Assembly (NCBI RefSeq): GCF_900176515.1
Contig: NZ_FWXV01000001.1
Location: forward strand, 1,770,699-1,834,698
Reading direction: 5' to 3'
Length of the DNA stretch: 64,000 bases
From: Kibdelosporangium aridum
GTDB lineage: Bacteria; Actinomycetota; Actinomycetes; Mycobacteriales; Pseudonocardiaceae
Numbering within the stretch: position 1 is the stretch's first letter; each line of letters starts with the position of its first letter. The position numbers and the translations under genes were made by a program. Positions 1 through 8,432 of this stretch are shown here, one piece after another. The notes under the pieces are model-generated. The model did not search any database, was not told where the DNA came from, and saw only the letters and a program-made list of their open reading frames with translations.

Positions 1-156
1 GCTGCCGTAAGGCCCGTCTGACCTGGTGTGTGCTGAGGTTGGTCGTCTCGGGCAGGTCGGCCGGGGTCATCTCGGTACGGTCGACCAGAGCTTCGTAGAC
101 CGCCTGCGCCGCCTGCGCCGACCGCTCAGACGGGTGATCGCCAGTTCACCGTCCAC
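1..156 (-). pseudogene. Partial, probably frameshifted helix-turn-helix ORF at the window edge
   Basis: Reading leftward, a GTG lies at 154-156, two bases after the stop of the methyltransferase gene, and opens VDGELAITRLS before running into a stop near base 60. A second frame with no start of its own (stop at 146-148) reads AVYEALVDRTEMTPADLP and then a stretch ending in HQVRRALRQ. That looks like a winged-helix or HTH segment. The two frames together suggest one gene broken by a frameshift, or a sequencing error. The gene is cut by the window edge, so its family cannot be named. Confidence 0.3.
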
Positions 157-159
157 CGG

Positions 160-870
160 TCAAGTCTGCACCCCGACGGCATAACGGAAATGGTTCACCA
201 GACGGTATCCGCCGTCGGCTGTCTTGAAGGGCTGCGCGGCTCGCAGGACTGCGGGCGCGTTGTCTTCGTCTTCACCAAGGAGGATGCCGCGGATGAGCGT
301 GTCGTCGTCGGGTGCGGCCCAGACGACTTCGACGATGCCGCTCGCGGTGACTTCGAGTTTCGCTTCACGCAGCACGGCTTCGAAGCCACCGGGCCTGCGG
401 AACTCGCCGTCTTCGGCAGGTTCGTCGGCCAGTGCGTCGTCGATCGCGTTGAAGTCGTTTCTGGCGCGTTCCGCCCAACCGGCCAGCGCGACCTGCCTGC
501 CGATGAAGGCGAACTCGTCGACGGTTTTGACCGGGTCGCCGACGAACTGCAGCACGTTGAACGCGGTGACCACGTCGAAGCTGTCGTCCATCCACGGCAA
601 TGGCTGGTCGACATCACCGACCTTGACCTCCGCGTGGGGCGCCCGTTTCCTGGCCAGCGCCACCATTTGTGGCGACGAGTCGATCCCCGCCGCCTCACCG
701 CCCAGTTCGTGCACGTAGGCAAGGAACTCGCCACTGCCGCAGCCGACGTCGAGCACCCGTGTCCCAGGTCCGATGCCGGTCACCTCGGCGACCTTCCGCT
801 GGGCGGGTCCAGCGAACCCGCCCCACAGTTCAGCCCAGGTCCCGGCGATCTCGGACCACGGATCGGTCAT
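160..870 (-). CDS. Class I SAM-dependent methyltransferase
   Basis: The 236-residue protein has the Rossmann-like SAM fold: motif I VLDVGCGSGEF at about residues 39-49, an acidic residue after strand 2 in GIDSSPQM near 65, and GDVDQPLPW then SFDVVTAFNVLQF for motifs II and III. No target-recognition domain is visible, so the substrate (small molecule or other) cannot be told. Its start overlaps the stop of the upstream DinB-fold gene by 4 bp (ATGA), so the two are translationally coupled. The class is secure; the specific reaction is unknown. Confidence 0.85.
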   Translation of the reverse strand: MTDPWSEIAGTWAELWGGFAGPAQRKVAEVTGIGPGTRVLDVGCGSGEFLAYVHELGGEAAGIDSSPQMVALARKRAPHAEVKVGDVDQPLPWMDDSFDVVTAFNVLQFVGDPVKTVDEFAFIGRQVALAGWAERARNDFNAIDDALADEPAEDGEFRRPGGFEAVLREAKLEVTASGIVEVVWAAPDDDTLIRGILLGEDEDNAPAVLRAAQPFKTADGGYRLVNHFRYAVGVQT

Positions 871-1484
871 GCAACCCTCGCTGTCGCTTCCTGCGCACCT
901 GGACCACTGACCCTAGCCTTGCGCCCGGTGGCCAGCATGAGCAGTTCCGACGCAGGAGCGTGCACCTCAAGTGGGCCGTCCCCGCCTTGCCAGTCGGCGT
1001 CGGTGGCGATCAGCTTCATGCCGGCGAACCGCTTCTTGCCGCCGTAGAAACTGCTCGGCCAGACGTGGTTGAGCGCGGGAACGACGTATTCGATGGGCAT
1101 TTCCCGCTCGCGGTGCAGCGGTCTGGCGATGTCCTGCGCGTGCACAAGCAGGTCGACCAGGGGATCCACTGTGCCGCTGAGTGCGAACTTCTTCGTGCTG
1201 TGGACGTCATCACGCAGTTGGGCGATGAGCTGTTCGGGCGTGAACCGGGTGGCGCGTTCCTTGGCCCAGCCGGCCTCGGCCTTGGGGTAGTTGCCCTTCG
1301 CCTTGAGGACCCTGAACAGTGTCTTCGGCAGCGACTGGCGCGTCGACAACGTGATGTGCGCGAGGACCTCGTGCACGGTCCACTCCGCGCACAGCGACTG
1401 CACGTTCCAGTCGCTTTCCTCGAGCGTCGTCAGGAAGTCGGCCAGGGAACGGCGTTCGGCGTGGATCGCGGCCATGATGTCCAT
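867..1484 (-). CDS. DinB/mycothiol-dependent maleylpyruvate isomerase-like protein
   Basis: This 205-residue protein opens with the family pattern of the mycothiol-dependent isomerase N-terminal domain: a helix, then WNVQSLCAEWTVHEVLAHI at about residues 26-44, where the His belongs to the usual metal-binding triad of the DinB four-helix fold. FTPEQLIAQLRDDV and LLVHAQDIARPL (second metal His) follow. Members are thiol- or metal-dependent transferases and isomerases, mostly uncharacterised. It is the first gene of a two-gene operon with the methyltransferase. Its use of mycothiol is known for the family only. Confidence 0.75.
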   Translation of the reverse strand: MDIMAAIHAERRSLADFLTTLEESDWNVQSLCAEWTVHEVLAHITLSTRQSLPKTLFRVLKAKGNYPKAEAGWAKERATRFTPEQLIAQLRDDVHSTKKFALSGTVDPLVDLLVHAQDIARPLHREREMPIEYVVPALNHVWPSSFYGGKKRFAGMKLIATDADWQGGDGPLEVHAPASELLMLATGRKARVSGPGAQEATARVA

Positions 1485-1506
1485 CGGTTCTCCTCATGAA
1501 GGTCGG

Positions 1507-3324
1507 TCACCGGTTGGACTCGGGCTGCCGGGAAAAGTCATCGCGCCACTTGCGTGCCAGGTGATCCTGCAGGGCACGTTCTGCTTTCCAGGACTGCAAC
1601 GGCGTACCCGCTGAATCCGCGCCGCCGGGTTCGGCAAGGTACCCGGTGAAGGTGATCAGTCCCGCCGCCCACAACCCCAGGGGCAGACCGAGAACCAGGG
1701 CACTGGCGCCCGCGAATATCGGTACCGACAGGTCATCGGAGACGGAGGCGACCACTGCGCCGATGGCGCCTATACCCACGATGCTCAGTACGAGAACGGG
1801 CACCCCAGCGCGCACTTGCCTGCCGACGTGTTCGCTACGGCCACGCAGCCGAAACTCCGCGGAAGCGGGCGACTCCAGTTGCCAATCGACAAGCGCTGTC
1901 AGCGTTGTCTTGCCGAGCAGAACCGTGAGGACAATGCCAAGCAGAGCGGCGAAAAGCACAGCGAACAACGGCGAGGTCACCCACACTTGGCTTCCGAACG
2001 GGATGGCGACCGCGAGACCGCCGATCAAGGCGAGCACCCAGACAGGCCACCGTGCAGGCTGAATGGGGATGCCGCCAGTCAGTCGCCACCACATCAGGTC
2101 TCGTGAGGTGCCCATCATCGTGGCGAGGTAACCCAGCCAGCGCTCGGTGCGTTCCGGATCACGGCGCTGTCGTGGCCGGAACGGCTCGTTCGCATCAGCA
2201 CTGGGCGGGCGGCTCGCGACGACCGCCGGGACGAACTGGTGGAGGAGGGCGTCGATCAAGTCGTCACCGCGATCGAACCGCAGCAACGGCATCGGATCGG
2301 GAAAGGGGAGCGGCGTGTCGTCCGGCTCTGTCCGAGGCAGCAGGTAGACCTCGCAGATGAGCCAGAGACCGAGCGGCGTGCTGGTGGCCGCCCGCAGTGC
2401 GGACTCTTCGCTGCGTAAGGATCGGCACACCGCCGCCCACCCTGGATGCGGCCGAGGGGGCATGCACCGTTCCAAGTAGTCCGCGATCTCGTTGCCGTTC
2501 AGCGGTTCTGGCTCCAGCACCACGGCTCGGTCGACCACCTGCCGGGCGTTGTGCACAGCGGCGGTGAATTCGGCTGTGCGGCACGTGAGGATGACGGGTT
2601 CGGCGGCGAAGGACCGGTTCACCTGCGTGATCATCGCGGCCTGCGCGGCAGTGGGCAGTTCGTCCACACCGTCGAAGATCGGCAGCACATGTCCGCCTTC
2701 GACCAATGCCTTCGCCTCGCGCAAGGCGGGATAGTCCGACGACAACTTGGTGATGAACCACTGCCGGAGGTCCTGGTTGGGATCCCATCCCGCCGCGGTG
2801 ACCAGGACAGGCACTGGTTCGTCGGCCGTCCTGGCTGCCAGCAGCGCCAACAGGATCCGTACGGCCGCGGTCGTCTTGCCCGCTCCGGGGTCGCCGAGCA
2901 GGACCACACGCCGCGCGGACAGTGCACGGAAGTCGTCCACGAAGCCGGCCAGGTCGTCGGCGACCGCGTCGAGGAGGAACAGCGGCCGTTTGGTGATCGT
3001 GGCGGGGTGAGCCTGTACCTCGTCACGGGTGGTCACCCGCCAGTGGATCGGCATGATCAGACCGTGCTGGGTTCGCAGGGCGTTCTCGGCTTTCCACTGC
3101 GCGGTCACTGCGGAGCTCAACACGTCGATCTGGTCGGACAGCCGGACCTTGGTCGGCGCGGGCGGTCGTTGCCACAGCCATAACAGCAGCGCCACGCCGA
3201 TCGGCATGATCGACACCAGTTGGGCGATGTTCGCCGCGACCGACAGGCCGCCTTCGCCAAGCAGCACCGCGATGATCAGGCCCGCGCAGCCCAGGAGTGC
3301 GGCCCCGCCCATCCAACGCGTCAC
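1507..3324 (-). CDS. Membrane-anchored NACHT-family NTPase
   Basis: The 605-residue protein has two N-terminal hydrophobic segments (about residues 6-23 and 31-50). A NACHT-type STAND ATPase core follows: Walker A GDPGAGKT at 144-151 and Walker B LPIFDGVDEL at about 214-223. The C-terminal third has at least four further hydrophobic segments between about 425 and 585. No recognisable effector or repeat sensor is attached, so the membrane region itself may be the output. Bacterial NACHT proteins include antiphage and signalling ATPases; this one is not assigned. The GTG start is preceded by GGGGAG seven bases upstream. It stands alone, with its neighbours in other apparent units. Confidence 0.8.
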   Translation of the reverse strand: MTRWMGGAALLGCAGLIIAVLLGEGGLSVAANIAQLVSIMPIGVALLLWLWQRPPAPTKVRLSDQIDVLSSAVTAQWKAENALRTQHGLIMPIHWRVTTRDEVQAHPATITKRPLFLLDAVADDLAGFVDDFRALSARRVVLLGDPGAGKTTAAVRILLALLAARTADEPVPVLVTAAGWDPNQDLRQWFITKLSSDYPALREAKALVEGGHVLPIFDGVDELPTAAQAAMITQVNRSFAAEPVILTCRTAEFTAAVHNARQVVDRAVVLEPEPLNGNEIADYLERCMPPRPHPGWAAVCRSLRSEESALRAATSTPLGLWLICEVYLLPRTEPDDTPLPFPDPMPLLRFDRGDDLIDALLHQFVPAVVASRPPSADANEPFRPRQRRDPERTERWLGYLATMMGTSRDLMWWRLTGGIPIQPARWPVWVLALIGGLAVAIPFGSQVWVTSPLFAVLFAALLGIVLTVLLGKTTLTALVDWQLESPASAEFRLRGRSEHVGRQVRAGVPVLVLSIVGIGAIGAVVASVSDDLSVPIFAGASALVLGLPLGLWAAGLITFTGYLAEPGGADSAGTPLQSWKAERALQDHLARKWRDDFSRQPESNR

Positions 3325-3593
3325 AGCCGTTCTCCCCTTCGGCCAGCAAACGGACTGACACTACCGCGCACGACGCGTTGGACATTCCCCAACGAAATGG
3401 GCCAGAGCGCAGACCTTCACGGTTAGGCTGCGATTTCCGCGTGCGGTGGCTGGCCGCGGGCTGAGCGGCCAGGATCGACGCGTGCAGACAGGCGCGAAAG
3501 AGGGACATTGGGTGCAAATCGGCCGCTCATGCGGGGGATGCCCAGGACTGGACAAGTGGGGGCCTGCGAGGCATGCTCTGCCCCCGAGCTAGG

Positions 3594-3607
3594 TTGGTAC
3601 AGACCAA
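3594..3607. promoter_or_regulatory. DasR/NagR-like operator upstream of the sugar ABC operon
   Basis: TTGGTACAGACCAA has 5-bp inverted arms around a 4-bp centre. Its core TGGTACAGACCA differs from the DasR/NagR (GntR family) core TGGTCTAGACCA at only two central positions. It lies 24 bp upstream of a plausible -35 element and about 115 bp before the binding-protein gene. It is the clearest signal in the roughly 400-bp space 3325-3722; no gene was found there. Control by a DasR-type repressor is inference, since no GntR gene is in the window. Confidence 0.55.
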
Positions 3608-3630
3608 TGCAACGAGAGTGCATCTTTGTG

Positions 3631-3660
3631 TTGACTTCTGCTTGAAACTGCCGGAATAGT
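3631..3660 (+). promoter_or_regulatory. Candidate promoter of the sugar ABC operon
   Basis: TTGACT at 3631-3636 is followed after 17-18 bp by GAATAGT (3654-3660), a fair vegetative-type -35/-10 pair. It is positioned between the DasR-like inverted repeat and the lipoprotein start at 3723. Confidence 0.45.
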
Positions 3661-3722
3661 TGCACATCCGCGCAAGGCGGCTGGGTTCGTCTTGCCAACA
3701 AGGCTTCATAGGTGGTGACTGG

Positions 3723-5162
3723 ATGCGATCGATCTATGGCGGTAGACGAGGCACGTCCGCTCTGGTGCTGACCGCTGCCGTCTCGCTCGTTCTGGCGGGC
3801 TGCGGCTCCGGGTCAGACAACAACGCGGGTGGCGGCTCGGGCAATGCGCCGGCGGGTGACGACGGCAAGCTCGTCGGCGAGCAGGAGTACATCAACGCTC
3901 CCTGCCCGGAGGCCGCGGTCAAGCCCACCCAGAAGGAGTTCACCTACTGGTCGATGTGGACCAAGGACGAACCGCAGGGCCGCGTGCTGCAGAAGGCCTT
4001 CAAGTGCTTCGAGGAGAAGGCCGGCGTCAAGGTCAACGTCCAGTGGTTCGGCCGCAAGTTCCTCACCCAGAACGTCGCGCCCGCGCTGAACACCGACACC
4101 GTGCCCGACCTGATCGACCAGGACATCAGCCAGGTCAAGGCGGCCGTCGTGGACGCGGGCGGCACGCAGGGCCTCGACGACGTGCTGTCGATGAAGATCG
4201 GCGAGGGCGAGAAGACCGTCAAGGACGTCATCCCGTCGTTCCTCTACGACATCCCGCAGGCCAAGGACAAGGACGGCAAGCTCTTCTCCGTTCCTTACGA
4301 GGTGCTGTCCAACGGCTGGTGGTACGACAGGAAGCGGCAGAAGGACTTCGTCGAGCCGAAGACCACCGACGAGCTGTTCGCGGCGCTGGACAAGGCCAAG
4401 GCCGCGGGCGGCGCGATCGCCCAGGACGGCGACATCGACTTCTACAACGCCTACTTCCTCACCCAGATCGCCGAGAAGTACGTCGGCGCGGGCGGCATCC
4501 AGAAGGCTGTTGACGACAAGAGCGGCAACTTGTGGAAGTCCGAGCCCGGCTTCCTCAAGGCCGCGCAGTACGTCGAGCGCCTCGCCAAGGGCAAGTACTT
4601 CATCGACGGCTGGGACGCCAGCAAGTTCCCGCAGGTCCAGCAGCGCTGGGCGGACGGCGAGGCGGCGTTCTTGTTCGTCGGCTCGTGGGGCCCGAGTGAG
4701 ACCCGCGAGTACCTCGGCAAGCAGGGCGGTGGCGCGAGCATCGACTACGGCTCGTTCCAGTTCCCGAAGCCCGACGACGCCACCCACGACACCATCGAGT
4801 TCCTGCCGATCGGCTGGTCGGTGACCAAGAAGGCGAAGAACGCGGAGGCCGCCAAGGCGTTCATCGCGTACTTCTCCAACAAGGACCTCGCCCGTGGCAT
4901 CCCCGCGGTGGCCGACAACCTGCACCCGCGGGCCGAACTGCCGGTGCCCGACGACCTGAAGCAGCTGAACACGGCGCTGACCGACCCCAAGAAGGAGAAG
5001 GTCATCTTCATGGACTCGATCGACTCCCTCTACGAGGGCAACTACGTCAAGAACGTCTTCTACCCGCTGAACAACGACCTGCTGAAGGGCAAGATCACCG
5101 CGAGTGAGTTCATTGACCAGATCGGCCCGAAGACCGCCGACTTCTGGAAGTCCAGGGGATGA
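3723..5162 (+). CDS. Sugar ABC transporter substrate-binding lipoprotein
   Basis: The 479-residue protein has a lipoprotein signal peptide: charged MRSIYGGRRG, hydrophobic stretch, lipobox LAGC with Cys27, then a Gly/Ser/Asn-rich linker. The mature part is a family 1 extracellular solute-binding protein, with FTYWSMWTKDEPQG near its start and PIGWSVTKKAKNAEAAKAF near the C-terminal lobe. It would be tethered outside the membrane and hand a sugar to the two permeases. The ATG at 3723 was chosen because it opens the signal peptide; an earlier in-frame start would add a polar extension. It overlaps the next gene by 4 bp. The nearby GH20 and the DasR-like operator hint at amino-sugar or chitooligosaccharide uptake, which is unproven. 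Confidence 0.85.
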   Translation: MRSIYGGRRGTSALVLTAAVSLVLAGCGSGSDNNAGGGSGNAPAGDDGKLVGEQEYINAPCPEAAVKPTQKEFTYWSMWTKDEPQGRVLQKAFKCFEEKAGVKVNVQWFGRKFLTQNVAPALNTDTVPDLIDQDISQVKAAVVDAGGTQGLDDVLSMKIGEGEKTVKDVIPSFLYDIPQAKDKDGKLFSVPYEVLSNGWWYDRKRQKDFVEPKTTDELFAALDKAKAAGGAIAQDGDIDFYNAYFLTQIAEKYVGAGGIQKAVDDKSGNLWKSEPGFLKAAQYVERLAKGKYFIDGWDASKFPQVQQRWADGEAAFLFVGSWGPSETREYLGKQGGGASIDYGSFQFPKPDDATHDTIEFLPIGWSVTKKAKNAEAAKAFIAYFSNKDLARGIPAVADNLHPRAELPVPDDLKQLNTALTDPKKEKVIFMDSIDSLYEGNYVKNVFYPLNNDLLKGKITASEFIDQIGPKTADFWKSRG

Positions 5163-6121
5163 CGACTGGTTTGGCCACGCCGCCTGCCTCCGGCCACAAG
5201 CCGGGGGCAGGCGGTACCAGTACACCCGCCGCGCACGTCGCCCGGCGCAAGAAGCTGTTCTGGCCGTTCCTGGCACCGACTCTGGTGCTCTACGGGGTGT
5301 TCCTGGTCGCTCCGACGATCGCCACCATCGTGCTCAGTTTCTCCAACTGGCGCGGTGCGGGCGACACGCCGGAGTTCAACGGGTTCACGCAGTACGTGCA
5401 GATGTTCAGCGACGACGGGTTCCAGAGCGCGTTCGTCAACACGCTGATCTACATCACGCTCGGCGGTGTCGGCACGTTCGTGCTGGCGTTCCTGTTCACC
5501 ATGGTGCTGCGGGACATGCGGGGCAACAAGATGGTGCGTGCCATCCTGTTCTTCCCGAACATCGTCGCGCCGGTCGCGCTGGGCATGTTCTTCGGCGTGG
5601 TGTACCGCTACCAGCCCAACCGGCAGGGCCTGGCGAACTTCCTGCTGGAGAGCTTCGGGCTGTCCGCGGTGAAGTTCCTCGAAGCCGATTCGGTCACGTG
5701 GGTGGTGCTCGGCTCGATCATCTGGGCCAGCGCGGGCTTCTACATCACGATCCTGATGGCCGCGGTCGACCGGATCCCGCCGTACCTGTACGAGGACGCC
5801 TCGATCGCGGGCGCGTCGCCGTGGCAGAAGTTCCGCAACATCACGCTCCCGCTGACGTGGGACGTGGTCGGGATCGCCGGTGTGCTGTGGACGATCAACG
5901 CGATCAAGATCTTCGAGCTGGTCTTCGTGATGGCCGGTTCGGGGACCTACGCGCCGCCGATCCACACGTGGACGCTCGGCATCTTCGTGTTCGACCGGTC
6001 GTTCGGCGGCACGCCCGCCTTCGGCACGGCCTGTGCGTGCGCGGTCGTGATGATCGCGCTGGTGTCGGTGTTCGTGGTGGCGCTGCGCAGGTTGCTGCGG
6101 CGCGACGCGATCCAGTTCTGA
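5159..6121 (+). CDS. Sugar ABC transporter permease, MalF/UgpA type
   Basis: This 320-residue inner-membrane permease has six predicted membrane segments, the first at about residues 34-60 after a polar N-terminus. The binding-protein-dependent permease EAA loop reads EDASIAGASPWQKFRNITLP near residue 215-235 and is the docking site for the ATPase. It overlaps the lipoprotein gene (ATGA) and is followed 9 bp later by the partner permease, so the three are one operon. It forms half of the translocation pore. Confidence 0.9.
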   Translation: MTTGLATPPASGHKPGAGGTSTPAAHVARRKKLFWPFLAPTLVLYGVFLVAPTIATIVLSFSNWRGAGDTPEFNGFTQYVQMFSDDGFQSAFVNTLIYITLGGVGTFVLAFLFTMVLRDMRGNKMVRAILFFPNIVAPVALGMFFGVVYRYQPNRQGLANFLLESFGLSAVKFLEADSVTWVVLGSIIWASAGFYITILMAAVDRIPPYLYEDASIAGASPWQKFRNITLPLTWDVVGIAGVLWTINAIKIFELVFVMAGSGTYAPPIHTWTLGIFVFDRSFGGTPAFGTACACAVVMIALVSVFVVALRRLLRRDAIQF

Positions 6122-6130
6122 GAGGCGGCT

Positions 6131-7069
6131 GTGTCGACCACCGCTGTGCCATCGTCCACAGGATCCACTGTGGAACCTCCGCCGCGCCGCAAAGCGCCGA
6201 GGCGGCCCAAACCCGCGCCGGGAACCAAGCGGATCAGCCCGATGCGGGTGATCGGGCTGACCGTGGTGTGGCTGTTCACCGCGTTCAACCTGCTGGTGCT
6301 GTACTGGCTGATCATGGCGGCGTTCAAGACGCCGCTGGAGATCTTCCGTGAGCCGCTGTCGTTGCCCGCGACGCTGTTCGAGCGCGGCACGCCGTTCCGC
6401 AACTTCATCTACGCGTGGGACAGCGCGGACTTCGGGACCGCGTTCCTCAACACCGTGCTGCTGGTCGCGATCTGCTCGGTGGTGATCGTGCTGGTCTCCG
6501 CGCCCGCGGCGTACGCGTTGTCGCGCCTGGGTGTGCGTGGTTCCGGGCCGATGACCGCGTTCATCGCGATCGGTATGGGTGTGCCGTTCCAGACGGTGAT
6601 CATCCCGCTGTTCATCGCGATGGCGGAAATCGACCTGAACAACAACCTGTTCGGGCTGGCGCTGATCTACATCGCGTTGTCGTTGCCGTTCACGGTGTTC
6701 CTGCTGACCGGGTTCTTCCGGTCGCTGCCCGACGAGCTGGAGGAGGCCGCGTCGATCGACGGCGCGTCGGCCACCAGGACGTTCTGGTCGATCATGCTGC
6801 CGCTGGCGCGGGGCGGCCTGATCACCGCGTTGATCCTGAACGCGATCGGGCTGTGGAACGAGACGTTGCTGGCGATCGTGTTCCTGCAGGAGAACGCGAA
6901 CTTCACGCTGGCGCGGGCGTTGTTCACCTTCTACAACGCCGCGTCCTACCAGTCGGAGTACGGCGGTCTGTTGGCCGGTGTGGCCATCATCGTGCTGCCG
7001 ATGCTCGTGATGTACATCCTGCTTGCTCGTCGGATCATCACCGGCCTCACGCTCGGCGCCGGAAAGTAG
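6131..7069 (+). CDS. Sugar ABC transporter permease, MalG/UgpE type
   Basis: The 312-residue permease has a proline- and lysine-rich cytoplasmic N-terminus of about 40 residues, six membrane segments, and the EAA loop EEAASIDGASATRTFWSIML around 206-225. It ends IITGLTLGAGK, typical of MalG-like subunits. The GTG start at 6131 lies 9 bp after the previous stop. It pairs with the upstream permease. Confidence 0.9.
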   Translation: MSTTAVPSSTGSTVEPPPRRKAPRRPKPAPGTKRISPMRVIGLTVVWLFTAFNLLVLYWLIMAAFKTPLEIFREPLSLPATLFERGTPFRNFIYAWDSADFGTAFLNTVLLVAICSVVIVLVSAPAAYALSRLGVRGSGPMTAFIAIGMGVPFQTVIIPLFIAMAEIDLNNNLFGLALIYIALSLPFTVFLLTGFFRSLPDELEEAASIDGASATRTFWSIMLPLARGGLITALILNAIGLWNETLLAIVFLQENANFTLARALFTFYNAASYQSEYGGLLAGVAIIVLPMLVMYILLARRIITGLTLGAGK

Positions 7070-7080
7070 GGAGCTCCAAG

Positions 7081-8199
7081 ATGGCTACGGTCTCGTTCCG
7101 GGGCGCGACCCGGTACTACGCCGGCAACGACAAGCCTGCGGTCGACGGGCTGGATCTCGAGGTTGCCGACGGGGAGTTCCTCGTACTGGTCGGCCCGTCG
7201 GGTTGTGGGAAGTCCACAACGCTGCGGATGCTCGCCGGGCTGGAAGGCGTCGACGAGGGGCAGATCTGGATCGGCGACAAGAACGTCACCGACATGGAGC
7301 CGCGGTCGCGGGACATCGCGATGGTGTTCCAGAACTACGCGCTCTACCCGCACATGACGGTGCACGAGAACATCGCGTTCCACCTCAAGATCGCCAAGAT
7401 GCCCAAGGACCAGCGCGACGAGCGCGTGCAGGAGGCGGCCAAGCTGCTCGACCTCGAGCAGTACCTGGACCGCAAGCCCGCCAAGCTGTCCGGTGGCCAG
7501 CGGCAGCGCGTGGCGATGGGCCGGGCGATCGTGCGTCAGCCCCAGGTGTTCTGCATGGACGAACCACTGTCCAACTTGGACGCCAAGCTGCGCGTGCAGA
7601 CCCGTACGCAGATCGCGTCGCTGCAGCGACGACTGGGCACGACGACGATCTACGTCACGCACGACCAGGTCGAAGCCATGACCATGGGCGACCGGGTGGC
7701 GGTGATGCGCGACGGCCTGTTGCAGCAGTGCGACACGCCGATCGGGCTGTTCTCCAAGCCCCGCAACGTGTTCGTGGCCGGGTTCATCGGCTCGCCCGCG
7801 ATGAACCTGATCCCCGCACGCGTCTCGGACTCCGGTGTCGCGCTGGGCGGCGCGACGATCCAGTTGACACCGGCGCAGAAGGCCGCGGTCACGGGCTCGG
7901 ATGTGATCGTCGGGATCCGGCCGGAGGGCTGGGACATCGTGGCGGCTGCCGAGGGCTTGTCGATGACCATCGAAGCGGTCGAGGAACTGGGCTCAGACCA
8001 GTACCTGTACGGCTCGTCGGACGCGGAGCTGGTCGCGGCAGGGGAGAGCACCGAGCACAAGGAGGCCCCGCACCCGGTCGTGGTGCGGACGCCCGGCATG
8101 TCGGACTGGAGTCGCGGCCAGCAGCTCGGGGTGCGGCCGCGGACAGGTGCCGTGCACCTGTTCGACAAGGACACCGGCGACCGCCTGCCGGACGCGTGA
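7081..8199 (+). CDS. Sugar ABC transporter ATPase, MsmK/MsiK/UgpC type
   Basis: The 372-residue ATPase has Walker A GPSGCGKST (38-46), Q-loop in MVFQNYALYPHMTV, signature LSGGQRQRVAMGRA, Walker B VFCMDEPLSNLDAK and H-loop VTHD. A C-terminal OB-type regulatory region (about 240-372) as in sugar importers follows. The ATG at 7081 is preceded by GGGAG and is 11 bp after the permease stop. Many actinomycete sugar importers lack their own ATPase and share MsiK; here an ATPase is encoded in the operon. The domain past residue 290 contains an insertion (AAGESTEHKEAP). Confidence 0.9.
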   Translation: MATVSFRGATRYYAGNDKPAVDGLDLEVADGEFLVLVGPSGCGKSTTLRMLAGLEGVDEGQIWIGDKNVTDMEPRSRDIAMVFQNYALYPHMTVHENIAFHLKIAKMPKDQRDERVQEAAKLLDLEQYLDRKPAKLSGGQRQRVAMGRAIVRQPQVFCMDEPLSNLDAKLRVQTRTQIASLQRRLGTTTIYVTHDQVEAMTMGDRVAVMRDGLLQQCDTPIGLFSKPRNVFVAGFIGSPAMNLIPARVSDSGVALGGATIQLTPAQKAAVTGSDVIVGIRPEGWDIVAAAEGLSMTIEAVEELGSDQYLYGSSDAELVAAGESTEHKEAPHPVVVRTPGMSDWSRGQQLGVRPRTGAVHLFDKDTGDRLPDA

Positions 8200-8371
8200 A
8201 ACGCCTCGACGCGTACACGGGCGTGTAGCACGGGTCGTTTTCCGCGGACTGGTTCGCCCCAGTGGCCAAGCTGCTGGTGGCGAACCAGTACCGCGTCCTG
8301 GGCATGCATCGCGCGGGGTACGGACATAGCAATATCGCTTAGCCCGACTGGTGAGTCCTGCTGGGCTGTGC

Positions 8372-8395
8372 CATTCTGGGAGCGCTCCCAGAATG
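8372..8395. promoter_or_regulatory. CebR-type operator upstream of the GH12 gene
   Basis: The core TGGGAGCGCTCCCA at 8377-8390 is identical to the known binding site of the LacI-family cellobiose repressor CebR. Here it sits in a larger perfect 24-bp palindrome. It ends 37 bp before the glucanase start, where a bound repressor could block transcription. No LacI-family gene is in the window. The rest of 8200-8432 shows only a weak 6-bp inverted repeat (8214-8227) after the ABC operon. Confidence 0.85.
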
Positions 8396-8432
8396 CTGGG
8401 GCACTCCTGAGAAACCCCTGCGAAGGAGTCCC

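Noticed and set aside
3813..5276. Minus-strand frame of about 490 codons
   Set aside because: Shadow of the sugar-binding lipoprotein gene, with Leu/Val/Arg/Ala-rich nonsense and no domain.
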